DNA of 64,000 nt from Paraburkholderia phosphatilytica (GTDB taxonomy: Bacteria; Pseudomonadota; Gammaproteobacteria; Burkholderiales; Burkholderiaceae): contig NZ_QQOA01000008.1 of NCBI RefSeq assembly GCF_003443895.1, positions 183,703 to 247,702 of the forward strand, written 5' to 3'. The translations under genes and the position numbers were made by a program. The notes beneath the pieces were generated by a model. It saw only the letters and a list, made by a program, of their open reading frames with translations, searched no databases and was not told the origin of the DNA. Every line of letters starts with the position of its first letter. Position 1 is the first letter of the stretch. Shown piece by piece: positions 44,228-52,417 of the stretch.

Positions 44228-44982
44228 CGCTGACCATCGAGCACGCGTCGATCCGTCGCGCGACCGTGACGGGTGGCCGGCAACGCAACGCCGGACAGAT
44301 CACGACCGCGATGAACCACGACGAAACGGAACACCCGCTGTGCATCAGCATGCTCGGCACGACGGCGATGCTGTTCGAAGCGCCGGGCGCGCTCGATCTG
44401 CACGCGCAACGGCGCGTCTGGTCGCTCGCGCGCGAAGTGTCGGCGTGGCCGGACGTGCGCGAGGCGGTGCCTGGCGTCACCAACCTGATGCTGACGTTCG
44501 TGCGGCCGCCTGCGGATCCGGATGCGCTCGCGAACGCGTTGCGCGACGCGTGGGACCGGGCGGGTGAGCTGCGCATCGAAGGCAAGGTGGTCGAGCTGCC
44601 GGTCGTGTATGGCGGCGACTTCGGCCCGCATCTGCAGGACGTCGTGGATCACACCGGCCTCTCCATCGACGACGTCGTGCAGCTGCATTGCGCGCCGCTC
44701 TATACCGTGTATGCGCTCGGCAGCCATCCCGGCTACTGCTACCTGGGCGGTATGGACCCGCGCATCGCCACACCGCGCCGCAAGGTGCCCGTGCTGGGTT
44801 TGCCGGGCGGGGCGGTGTCCATCGGCGGCGTGCAGACGGGCGTGTCGGCATCGGCGGGGCCGAGCGGCTGGAACACGATCGGTCATACGTCGATGGTGTT
44901 CTTCGATCCGTCGCGCGACGAACCCGCCACGCTCGCGCCCGGCGACATGATCCGCTTTTGCGTCGAGAGGGTGGTGCGATGA
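44224..44982 (+). CDS. pxpB: PxpB / allophanate-hydrolase subunit 1-like protein (KipI family)
   Basis: The 252-residue protein has the AHS1 domain: LHAQRRVWSLA, VTNLMLTFV, LPVVYGGDFGPHLQDV and the signature SHPGYCYLGGMDPRIATPRR, with GGVQTGVSASAGPSGWNTIG. In E. coli PxpB works with PxpA and PxpC in ATP-dependent 5-oxoproline hydrolysis. In urea carboxylase the same domain is part of the carboxyltransferase. A 40-residue N-terminal extension precedes the domain. It overlaps both neighbours by 4 bp (ATGA). Confidence 0.92.
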   Translation: MTLTIEHASIRRATVTGGRQRNAGQITTAMNHDETEHPLCISMLGTTAMLFEAPGALDLHAQRRVWSLAREVSAWPDVREAVPGVTNLMLTFVRPPADPDALANALRDAWDRAGELRIEGKVVELPVVYGGDFGPHLQDVVDHTGLSIDDVVQLHCAPLYTVYALGSHPGYCYLGGMDPRIATPRRKVPVLGLPGGAVSIGGVQTGVSASAGPSGWNTIGHTSMVFFDPSRDEPATLAPGDMIRFCVERVVR

Positions 44983-45995
44983 TCGAAGTGCTCTCTTCAG
45001 CCGCGCTCGCTACCGTGCAGGATCACGGCCGCGAAGGCTACCTGCGCTTTGGCGTGGGCACCGCGGGTGCGATGGATCGTCTCGCGCTCGCCGTCGGCAA
45101 TCTGCTGCTCGGCAATGCCGACGACGCGGCCGCCATCGAAATTCCGATGTTCCCGTTCCGCATCCGCTTCCTCGAGGACCTCGACTTCGCGCTGACGGGC
45201 GCGGACTGCGCGGCGCGCCTCGGCGAGCGGCCGGTGCTGCCGTGGTGGACCACGCATGCAACCAAAGGCGATGTGCTGACCATCGGCGTACCGACCAACG
45301 GCACGCGCTGCTATCTGTCGCTCGCGGGCGGCGTGGACGTGCCGGTCGTGCTCGGCTCGCGCAGCACGCAGCTGCGCGGCCAGTTCGGCGGCTACGAAGG
45401 CCGTTCGCTGCAGAAGGGCGACGTGGTGAAGGCCGTCGGTGCGAGTCGCCGCGCGGCAACCGAAGGCATCGCGCCGCAAGGCTTCGGCTTCGGCTTCGGC
45501 ACGGTGCCGCCCGAATACTCGTTGACGCCGTTACCGTGCGTGCCGCCCGCGCAATCGGGCGATACCGTGGTGCGCGTGCTGCCCGCGGCGGAATACGACT
45601 GCTACCGGCCCGAATCGATCGAAGCGTTCTGGCGCGAAGGATGGAAGGTCACGCCGCAGAGCGACCGCTATGGTTATCGGCTCGCCGGCCCCGTGCTCGA
45701 ACCCGTGCGCAGCATCGAAAAGCGTTCGCACGGCATCGTGCCCGGCGTGATCCAGGTGCCGCATAGCGGCCAGCCGATCATCCAGCTGCGCGACGCGCAG
45801 CCGTCGGGCGGCTATCCAAAGATCGGCACGGTGATCGAAGCCGATCTGTGGCGTCTCGCGCAGGCTCGCATCGGCACGAAGATCCGCTTCGTGCAGACGA
45901 ACTGGCAGGAGGCCGTCGCGGCACTCGAAGAACTCGACGCATGGCTTTTGCGCGTGCGCAATCTGATTGGCCTCGTTCGCTCTTCCCGACACTGA
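44979..45995 (+). CDS. pxpC: PxpC / biotin-dependent carboxyltransferase-like protein (AHS2, KipA family)
   Basis: The 338-residue AHS2-domain protein has ATVQDHGREGYLRFGVGTAGAMDRLALAVGN, AIEIPMFPF, YLSLAGGVDVPVVLGSRST and QVPHSGQPIIQLRDAQPSGGYPKIG. It pairs with PxpB. In urea carboxylase the fused AHS1-AHS2 unit moves CO2 from carboxybiotin to urea nitrogen. Presence of AccB and AccC paralogues in the same operon suggests that this pair keeps a true biotin-dependent role. Coupled to pxpB by ATGA. Confidence 0.92.
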   Translation: MIEVLSSAALATVQDHGREGYLRFGVGTAGAMDRLALAVGNLLLGNADDAAAIEIPMFPFRIRFLEDLDFALTGADCAARLGERPVLPWWTTHATKGDVLTIGVPTNGTRCYLSLAGGVDVPVVLGSRSTQLRGQFGGYEGRSLQKGDVVKAVGASRRAATEGIAPQGFGFGFGTVPPEYSLTPLPCVPPAQSGDTVVRVLPAAEYDCYRPESIEAFWREGWKVTPQSDRYGYRLAGPVLEPVRSIEKRSHGIVPGVIQVPHSGQPIIQLRDAQPSGGYPKIGTVIEADLWRLAQARIGTKIRFVQTNWQEAVAALEELDAWLLRVRNLIGLVRSSRH

Positions 45996-45998
45996 CCC

Positions 45999-46490
45999 AT
46001 GACACAGACATTCGACGTGGAGCTCGGCGAGCTGCGGCAGATCACGACGTGGCTGGCGGCGAGCGGCATCCGTTCCATCGAGATCAGTCGGCCCGGCGCG
46101 ACGGTGCGGCTGAAAGTGGCAGCGAAAGAGGATGACCGTGGAGATGACGACGCATCGGTCCGCTCGCATGAACCGATTGCGCCACGTCTGAACGCCACAC
46201 CGTCGTCTCACGCATCGGAGGCGTCGCACGATGCTCGCAACGCGACGGGCAGTCACGTAACGGCGCATTCCGTGGGCGTGTTTCTCGAAGCGCATCCCGC
46301 AAGCCAGACGCCGCTCGTCGACATCGGTGCGCGTGTCGGGCCCGGCGACGTGATCGGACTGCTGCGGATCGCGGAGCTTTGCGTGCCGGTGGTGGCGTCG
46401 TTGGCGGGCGTGGTGAAAGAAAGACTCGCCGCGCATGGCGCGACAGTCGGCTACGGCGAGCCGCTGTTCGAAATCGCGCCGGCGGCTTGA
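45999..46490 (+). CDS. AccB-like protein with degenerate biotinyl domain (acceptor lysine lost)
   Basis: The 163-residue protein begins MTQTFDVELGELRQITTWLAASGIRSIEI, an AccB N-domain, with a polar linker and a biotinyl-type domain GVFLEAHPASQTPLVDIGARVGPGDVIGLLRI. Where EAMKM should stand the sequence reads RIAEL, so the lysine is replaced by Glu. The rest of the domain, including VVASLAGVV and GEPLFEIAP, is preserved, and the frame is intact. It sits 3 bp after pxpC. A scaffold or regulatory role, or competition with the true carrier, is possible. Confidence 0.82.
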   Translation: MTQTFDVELGELRQITTWLAASGIRSIEISRPGATVRLKVAAKEDDRGDDDASVRSHEPIAPRLNATPSSHASEASHDARNATGSHVTAHSVGVFLEAHPASQTPLVDIGARVGPGDVIGLLRIAELCVPVVASLAGVVKERLAAHGATVGYGEPLFEIAPAA

Positions 46491-46520
46491 GCGTACCGAT
46501 CGAAGAACGGAGGGTGGATC

Positions 46521-47288
46521 GTGGAAATAGACCTGAACGCGGACCTGGGCGAAGGTTTCGGACCGTACCGGATGGGCGAGGACGAAGCGATGCTCGACAT
46601 CGTGTCGTCGGCCAACGTGGCGTGTGGCTTTCATGCGGGCGACCCGGTCATCATGAACCGGACCGTACGACTCGCGCTGGCCCGGCAGATCGAAGTAGGC
46701 GCGCATGTCGGTTTTCCCGATCTGGTCGGCTTCGGCCGACGGCCGATCCAGGCCGATCCGCTCGAACTGGCGGACTACGTCGTCTATCAGATGGGCGCGC
46801 TTGCCGGCATTGCGAAGGCGGCCGGGCATCGCGTCACGCACATGAGCTTTCACGGCGCGCTCGGCAACATGGCGGCGGCATCGTACGAACTCGCGGAGCC
46901 GCTGGTGCGCGCAGTGGCGGAGTTCGATCGGGATCTGATCATCAGTGTTTCGACCAACACCGAGATCGAACGCGCGGCGGACCGCATCGGCATGCGCACC
47001 GCCAACACGTTTCTCGCGGATCGCGCGTACGACGATCAGGGTGCGCTCGTGTCGCGCAAGCTCGAAGGCGCGGTGATCAAGGATCGCGCCGCGGTGCTCG
47101 CGCGCGTGCAGGCACTGCTCGAGGACGGCACCATCACCACCATCACCGGCAACAAGCTCAAGGTGCAGGTGCAGTCGATCCTGCTGCACGGCGACACGCC
47201 AGGCGCAGTCGATCTCGCGCGCGCGGTGCGTGGTGCGATCGAAGCGGCTGGCGGCCGCGTGGTGCCGGTATCGAAGCTGGTGCGCTGA
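46521..47288 (+). CDS. pxpA: 5-oxoprolinase subunit A (LamB/YcsF family)
   Basis: The 255-residue protein starts MEIDLNADLGEGFGPYRMGEDEAML and has SANVACGFHAGDP, GAHVGFPDLVGFGRR and VLLHGDTPGAVD-like ILLHGDTPGAVDLAR, all YcsF/PxpA hallmarks. The start is GTG 46521 with GGAGG at ideal distance. PxpA is the subunit thought to open the lactam ring in the PxpABC complex. It closes the operon; the next promoter begins 59 bp after its stop. Confidence 0.95.
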   Translation: MEIDLNADLGEGFGPYRMGEDEAMLDIVSSANVACGFHAGDPVIMNRTVRLALARQIEVGAHVGFPDLVGFGRRPIQADPLELADYVVYQMGALAGIAKAAGHRVTHMSFHGALGNMAAASYELAEPLVRAVAEFDRDLIISVSTNTEIERAADRIGMRTANTFLADRAYDDQGALVSRKLEGAVIKDRAAVLARVQALLEDGTITTITGNKLKVQVQSILLHGDTPGAVDLARAVRGAIEAAGGRVVPVSKLVR

Positions 47289-47346
47289 GCCGCGCGTCGC
47301 ACCTCGTGCGTCGCGCAGATGAGGGAAGCAACGTGGCAAGCCAGCC

Positions 47347-47411
47347 ATAAGCGACCCTTATCGTGACAAAGCCATTCCGTCTTTGCCGCGTGTTTTCACG
47401 TCGTCTACATT
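47347..47411 (+). promoter_or_regulatory. Regulon promoter for the SDR-PEPC-like-ketogluconate reductase unit
   Basis: ATAAGCGACCCTTAT (47347-47361), CGTGACAAAGCCATTCCGT, CTTTGCCG starting at 47381 and -10 TACATT at 47406-47411. The spacing is identical to 42153-42217, and ATAAGCG, CTTATCG, GACAAAGCCA, CCGTCTT and TACATT are shared. Confidence 0.78.
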
Positions 47412-47472
47412 TTTAATCAGCCGTATCGCACCGTTTGTATTGCGATACACCGCGTTCAGATAGAGGTCATCG

Positions 47473-48231
47473 ATGCCGTTTTCCGACTACAAGACCGCGC
47501 TCGTGACGGGCGCCTCCACTGGCATGGGTGCCGCGATCGTCGAGCGATTCCGCCGCGAAGGGCTGGAAGTGCATGCGCTCGCGCGCAATGCCGAACGCCT
47601 GAACGAACTCGCCGCACGCACCGGTTGCATTCCGCACGCGATCGACGTCAGCGATCTGCCGGCCGTGACGAAGCTCACCGAGAAGGTGCCGTTCGATATC
47701 GTGGTCAACAACGCGGGCGTGTCGCGCAAGGGTTCGATCCTCGATGCGAACGTCGAGGACATCGACGTGCAGGTCGAAGTGAACCTGCAGGCCGTGCTGC
47801 ATATCGTGCGGCTGACGATGCCGGGCATGGTGGCGCGCGATCGCGGCCACATCGTCAACATCAGTTCGATTGCCGCGATCTACAACTTCGGCGGCAACTC
47901 GATCTATCACGCGACGAAGGCCGGCATTCACGCGCTGTCGCGTCAATTGCGCGTCGATGCGACGGGCAAGCGGGTGCGCGTGACGGAGATCTGCCCAGGC
48001 CGCGTCGCAACCGACATTTTCGGGCACGTGCACGGCAACATCGAGGAAGCGCGCAAGCAGTTCATCGACGGTTTCGAGCTGCCGACGCCGGAAGACATTG
48101 CCGATGCGATCGCGTTCGCGATCGCCGCGCCGCTCGCAGTCAACATCAGCAATATGGAAATCCTGCCCACGCTGCAGGTGCCGGGCGGCCTGACGACGAT
48201 CAAGCGCGAGCCGGGCGATCACGACGCATAG
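47473..48231 (+). CDS. Short-chain dehydrogenase/reductase (YdfG-like)
   Basis: The 252-residue classical SDR has TGASTGMG, VNNAGVSRKGSIL, NISSIAAIYN and YHATK. ALARNAERL after beta-2 suggests NADP preference. ICPGRVATDIFG and the C-terminal region resemble YdfG/serine dehydrogenase-like oxidoreductases acting on 3-hydroxy acids. It is the first gene of its unit, 9 bp before the PEPC-like gene, so the two must be made together. Confidence 0.88.
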   Translation: MPFSDYKTALVTGASTGMGAAIVERFRREGLEVHALARNAERLNELAARTGCIPHAIDVSDLPAVTKLTEKVPFDIVVNNAGVSRKGSILDANVEDIDVQVEVNLQAVLHIVRLTMPGMVARDRGHIVNISSIAAIYNFGGNSIYHATKAGIHALSRQLRVDATGKRVRVTEICPGRVATDIFGHVHGNIEEARKQFIDGFELPTPEDIADAIAFAIAAPLAVNISNMEILPTLQVPGGLTTIKREPGDHDA

Positions 48232-48240
48232 GGGCAATCC

Positions 48241-51024
48241 ATGTGTGCGAACCCCGCGGCGCTCGCGGACCAGTTGCTGACGCTCGTCGAACACACGCGC
48301 GCGAAAGCGAAAGGCGATCCGTTCGGCAATCCGGTGCTCTCGATCGCGTTCGACCTGATGGGGCAGATGGATGCCGGCGAGCTGGACGACGACACGACGC
48401 TCGCACTGGTCCGCTATCTGCGCGACCGCGCGCTTTCGGATCGGGCGGCGCGGATCGCGCGCTATGTCGGCGGTGTCGATACCGACGCGAACGAGCGCGC
48501 GTTGGCGGATGTTGCCCGCAATGTGCTGCTGGCGTCGCGCGCTGACATGAGCCCGCGTTGGGACGGGTTTCGCGCGCAGCTCGAACGGACGCGTTACGCC
48601 GCGGTGTTCACCGGTCATCCGACCTTCGCGTTGTCGCACGAGGTGGGCCGGCATCTGGCCGCGCACGCGTGCGGCGCGGAGCGCGCGAGCTTTGCATCGC
48701 ATCGGCCCGGACCGGTGACACTTGCCGACGAGTTCGCGCAGGCCGCCGCGGCCATCGCACACGGCCGCGATGCGCTCGATCGCTTCAACGCGGCATTGCT
48801 CGAGGTTGCGCGCGACACGTGGCCAGAGCGCTGGACCACGCTCGTGCCGAGGCCGCTCGTGCTGTCGACGTGGGTCGGCTACGACACCGACGGACGCACC
48901 GATATCGGCTGGTGGGATACGCTGCGGCTGCGTCTTTCGATGAAGCGCCTGCAGCTCGCGCGTGTGCTTGGCCAGGTCGAAGGGATCGCCTGCGCGCAGC
49001 GGCTCGCGCAACGCGTGAATGCAGCCATCGCGACGGTCGATGAACAGATCGCGGCCTGTCCGGCACAGGCGGATCCGCATGCAGTATCGCGTTTCGCTCA
49101 GGCGCTTGTGAACGGGCGGGAGGTGGCGTGCGTTTCGGCGGCGCCGATGCTTGCGCTGTTCGACGAAGCGATCGCCCAGGCGCCCGAACATCAAAAGCTC
49201 GCGCTATGCGTGGCGCGCGCGGGTCTCGCCGCGCATGGCCTTTCGCTCGCGCATACGCATGTGCGCCTCAATGCGAGCCAGCTGCACAACGCGGCGCGTC
49301 ACCGGCTGAATATCGCCGATTCGATCGATGCGCCCGCTCGCCGCCGCGCGATGCTCGCCGCCATCAACGCTGCGCTCGGCGACGTGAGCGACGTGCCGGT
49401 CGACTTCGGCGCGCTGCTGGCCGAGCAGGCCACCGCGGTGCGGATGATGATGACCGTCGCGCAGCTGGTCAAGCACGTCGACAGCTCGACGCCGGTGCGC
49501 TTTCTGATCGCCGAAACCGAAAGCGGCTACACGCTGCTCACCGCGCTGTGGCTCGCGAAGCGGTTCGGCGTTGAGCGTCATATCGAGATCAGTCCGCTGT
49601 TCGAAACGGAATCCGCGCTCGAACAGGGCGCACACGTGCTCGACGAGGCGCTCAACAGTCCGCACTACCGCGCGTATCTGCAGCTGCACGGCCGGATCGC
49701 GATGCAGTTCGGCTACTCCGATTCGGGGCGCTACGTCGGCCAGCTGGCCGCGAGCTTCCTGATCGAGCGCTTGCGGCTCAAGATTGCGCAGACGCTCGCG
49801 CGGCATGGCGTGCATGGCGTCGAAGTCGTGCTGTTCGATACGCATGGCGAGAGTATCGGCCGTGGTGCGCATCCGCGTTCGCTGACCGATCGTCTCAAGT
49901 ACCTGTCGCCAACCGCCTCTCGGCATGCGCTCAACGACGCGGGCCTGGCCGTGCGCGAGGAAAGCGCGTTTCAGGGCGGCGACGGCTATCTGCTGTTCGG
50001 CACGCGTGAACTCGCGCTCGCCACGGTCGCGAGGCTCGCGGAGCACGCATTCCATCGGCCGGTCGGTCCGGTCGACGATCCGATCTATGCCGACCCCGAC
50101 TTCGCCGCGGACTTCTTCGGCGCGATCCGCACGACGATGACCGACCTCGTGGACGACGCGGGTTATACGGCGATGCTGGGCGCGTTCGGTCCCGCGCTGC
50201 TCGATCGCACCGGCTCGCGGCCCGCCGCGCGGCAGGTGGACGGCGCCGCGGCGCGTACGACGATCCGCCATCCGCGCGAACTGCGCGCGATTCCGAACAA
50301 CGCGATCCTGCAGCAGCTGGGCTGGTTCGCGAACACGCTGCACGGGCTGGGCGCGGCAGCTTCACGCCAGCCCGAGACGTTCGCGCGGATGCGCAACGAC
50401 AGCCGGCGCTTTCGCCGGGCGCTCGAATTCGTCGACGGTGCGCTCGCGCATTCGGACATCGAAGTGCTGCGCGCGGTGGTCGCGACGCTGGATCCGGGCA
50501 TGTGGCTCGATCGCGCGTCGCATACCGGCGATGAATCACAGCGTGAGGCAATTCTCGCGGTGTCGTCGACGCTCGACCGTCTCGGCGCGTCCGCTGCGCT
50601 GCGGGCGATGTTCCGCCGCGCGCTGGCGGACGATCTCGCGTTGCGCGCCGCGTGGCCCGACCGCGCGCGGATGAGCGCGCGCGAAACGCTGCTGCATGCG
50701 TTGCGGCTCGCGCTGATCCAGCGCATCTGGCTGCGCGCGACGCACATCCCCGCGTTCGCGTCCCGGCCGGGCATCACCGCCGACGCGATGCACAACGCGA
50801 TCATCGGTCTCGATCTGCCGACGGCGATGCAGTGGCTCGGCGAGATTTTCCCGGAGCATGCGGATAGCGCTGCGCAGTTCGACTATGCGGAGCCGTCCGG
50901 ACCGCGCGCGCCGCAAGCCTATGCGCGCGAACACGCCGAGGTCTTTGCGCCGATGTCGCGCATGTACCACTGCGTGCGGGAGATTTCGACGGCGGTCACC
51001 CACGAAGTGGGCGCGTTCGGCTGA
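48241..51024 (+). CDS. Phosphoenolpyruvate carboxylase homologue with altered active-site motifs
   Basis: The 927-residue protein has the length and order of PEPC. The histidine motif is VFTGHPT (His126; usual form has AHPTE). The second motif reads GYSDSGRYVG (491-500), with Arg where PEPC has Lys. The FHGRGG motif is FDTHGESIGRGAHP (532-545): the His and first Arg are Asp and His, while the later Arg541 is kept. LRAIP near 680 remains, but the following WIFAWTQ is gone. The C-terminal glycine is present. It is intact and long, so not decaying; normal PEP carboxylation is doubtful. It lies between an SDR and a 2-hydroxyacid dehydrogenase gene. Confidence 0.85.
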   Translation: MCANPAALADQLLTLVEHTRAKAKGDPFGNPVLSIAFDLMGQMDAGELDDDTTLALVRYLRDRALSDRAARIARYVGGVDTDANERALADVARNVLLASRADMSPRWDGFRAQLERTRYAAVFTGHPTFALSHEVGRHLAAHACGAERASFASHRPGPVTLADEFAQAAAAIAHGRDALDRFNAALLEVARDTWPERWTTLVPRPLVLSTWVGYDTDGRTDIGWWDTLRLRLSMKRLQLARVLGQVEGIACAQRLAQRVNAAIATVDEQIAACPAQADPHAVSRFAQALVNGREVACVSAAPMLALFDEAIAQAPEHQKLALCVARAGLAAHGLSLAHTHVRLNASQLHNAARHRLNIADSIDAPARRRAMLAAINAALGDVSDVPVDFGALLAEQATAVRMMMTVAQLVKHVDSSTPVRFLIAETESGYTLLTALWLAKRFGVERHIEISPLFETESALEQGAHVLDEALNSPHYRAYLQLHGRIAMQFGYSDSGRYVGQLAASFLIERLRLKIAQTLARHGVHGVEVVLFDTHGESIGRGAHPRSLTDRLKYLSPTASRHALNDAGLAVREESAFQGGDGYLLFGTRELALATVARLAEHAFHRPVGPVDDPIYADPDFAADFFGAIRTTMTDLVDDAGYTAMLGAFGPALLDRTGSRPAARQVDGAAARTTIRHPRELRAIPNNAILQQLGWFANTLHGLGAAASRQPETFARMRNDSRRFRRALEFVDGALAHSDIEVLRAVVATLDPGMWLDRASHTGDESQREAILAVSSTLDRLGASAALRAMFRRALADDLALRAAWPDRARMSARETLLHALRLALIQRIWLRATHIPAFASRPGITADAMHNAIIGLDLPTAMQWLGEIFPEHADSAAQFDYAEPSGPRAPQAYAREHAEVFAPMSRMYHCVREISTAVTHEVGAFG

Positions 51025-51082
51025 GCGGATCGGTGTGCTGCCGCTTTTCGATCAATCCACGAGGTTTTCAAGGAGAGTGTTC

Positions 51083-52114
51083 ATGCGTGTACCGGTACTC
51101 GTCACCCGGGCGTCTTTTCCGGACATCGTCGACCGCCTGCGTGCGGACTTCGATGTCACCGACAATCCGGACGACACGATCTGGACGCAGCCCGAGCTGA
51201 TCGCGAGACTGCAGGGCAAGACCGGCGCCGTGACGACGGGCAGTGAGCGCATCGACGCGACGCTGCTCGATGCGTGTCCGCAGCTGAAGGCGGTGTGCAA
51301 CATCGGTGTCGGCTACAACAACATCGATGTCGAGGCGTGCACCGCGCGCGGTGTGATCGTCACCAACACGCCCGACGTGCTGACCGACACCACGGCGGAT
51401 TTCGGCTTCGCGCTGATGATGGCCGCGGCGCGGCGCATCACGGAATCGGAACACTACCTGCGCGCGGGCGAGTGGACGAAGACGGGCCGCTACGACATGT
51501 TCGTCGGCGGCGACGTGCACGGTTCGACGCTCGGCATTCTCGGCATGGGACGCATCGGGCGCGCGATCGCGCGGCGCGGTGCGTTCGGTTTCGACATGCG
51601 TGTGATCTATCACAACCGCTCGCAGCTGACGCCGGACCTTGAGGCGAGCTGCCGCGCACATTACGTCGACAAGGAAACGCTGCTGCGCGAATCCGATCAC
51701 CTGATCGTCGTGGTGCCGTATTCGGCGAGCTCGCATCATGCGATCGGCGCGGCGGAACTCAAGCAGATGAAGTCGTCGTCGACGCTGACGAACATCGCGC
51801 GCGGCGGCGTGGTCGACGATGCGGCGCTGGCGGTGGCGCTCGAAGAGGGCGGTATCGCGGCGGCCGGCCTCGACGTATTCGAAGGCGAGCCCGCGGTGTG
51901 CGCTGCGCTGCTCGCACAGAAGAACGTGGTGCTGACGCCGCATATCGGCAGTGCATCGGTTGCGACGCGGCGCGCGATGGCCTCGCTCGCCGTCGACAAC
52001 CTGATTGCTGCGCTGAGCTGCGGCCCGACGCCCGGCAAGCCGCCTACGCCAGTGAACCCGCTGGTGCTGCGCGCGAGCGCGGCTGCGGAAAGCGCGATCG
52101 GCGCCGCGACGTAA
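51083..52114 (+). CDS. D-isomer-specific 2-hydroxyacid dehydrogenase, probable 2-ketogluconate reductase
   Basis: The 343-residue enzyme has the NAD(P) loop LGILGMGRIGRAIARR, catalytic Arg in NIARGGVVDD, Glu in FEGEP and His in LTPHIGSAS. VCNIGVGYNNIDVEACTARGVIVTNTPDVL is typical of GhrB/TkrA glyoxylate-hydroxypyruvate-ketogluconate reductases. GGAG precedes ATG 51083. It follows the PEPC-like gene by 58 bp. With gluconokinase and idnO genes next door, reduction of 2-keto-D-gluconate to gluconate is the best guess. Confidence 0.88.
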   Translation: MRVPVLVTRASFPDIVDRLRADFDVTDNPDDTIWTQPELIARLQGKTGAVTTGSERIDATLLDACPQLKAVCNIGVGYNNIDVEACTARGVIVTNTPDVLTDTTADFGFALMMAAARRITESEHYLRAGEWTKTGRYDMFVGGDVHGSTLGILGMGRIGRAIARRGAFGFDMRVIYHNRSQLTPDLEASCRAHYVDKETLLRESDHLIVVVPYSASSHHAIGAAELKQMKSSSTLTNIARGGVVDDAALAVALEEGGIAAAGLDVFEGEPAVCAALLAQKNVVLTPHIGSASVATRRAMASLAVDNLIAALSCGPTPGKPPTPVNPLVLRASAAAESAIGAAT

Positions 52115-52417
52115 CGACGGATTCACGAAACGCGCTCCATGCGGAGCGCGCAAACCGGTGAGGCGCCCGCAGAGGCGCCGCATACGAAAGATGGAGACGA
52201 CATCATGAGCAACCGCGCCCGAAGCAAGGCGGCAAGCCGCTTTCGCCATCATTCCCGAAACTTATTGGACCAGACGAAAGGCGTCTGCAACGTCCTTTTT
52301 TCGCGGGCTAGTATCGATTCAACCCTGTAGCTCCACCGACGCAGGACAGCGTGCGGCAGCGCCGCATGCCGAACGGAACGGAGCATTGCGTGGCTCCGAA
52401 TCATTGGGACGTGCATC
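52115..52417. other. Intergenic region holding the transporter promoter, no accepted gene
   Basis: The 303-bp gap contains the shared promoter layout at 52251-52314 and a hairpin CAGACG-AAAGG-CGTCTG (52271-52287) within it. A 41-codon frame at 52205-52330 with GGAG ahead overlaps the promoter and was not accepted. Confidence 0.6.
52251..52314 (+). promoter_or_regulatory. Regulon promoter (weaker match) for the ABC transporter-gntK-idnO operon
   Basis: ATTCCCGAAACTTAT (52251-52265) stands for the palindrome (ATT instead of ATA). It is followed by 19 bp ending GGCGT, CTGCAACG at 52285, and TAGTAT at 52309-52314, one base earlier than in the other promoters. CTTAT and CGTCT sit at the same positions as in the 42153 and 47347 promoters. 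Confidence 0.55.

Noticed and set aside
52271..52301. Hairpin CAGACG/CGTCTG followed by six T, as a terminator
   Set aside because: The stem is only 6 bp and the T-run begins 8 bases after it. The same positions carry the conserved CGTCT element of the shared promoter layout.
52205..52330. 41-codon open frame with GGAG before its ATG
   Set aside because: It overlaps the predicted transporter promoter, has no recognisable protein character and would be ended by the same region; the promoter reading explains the sequence better.
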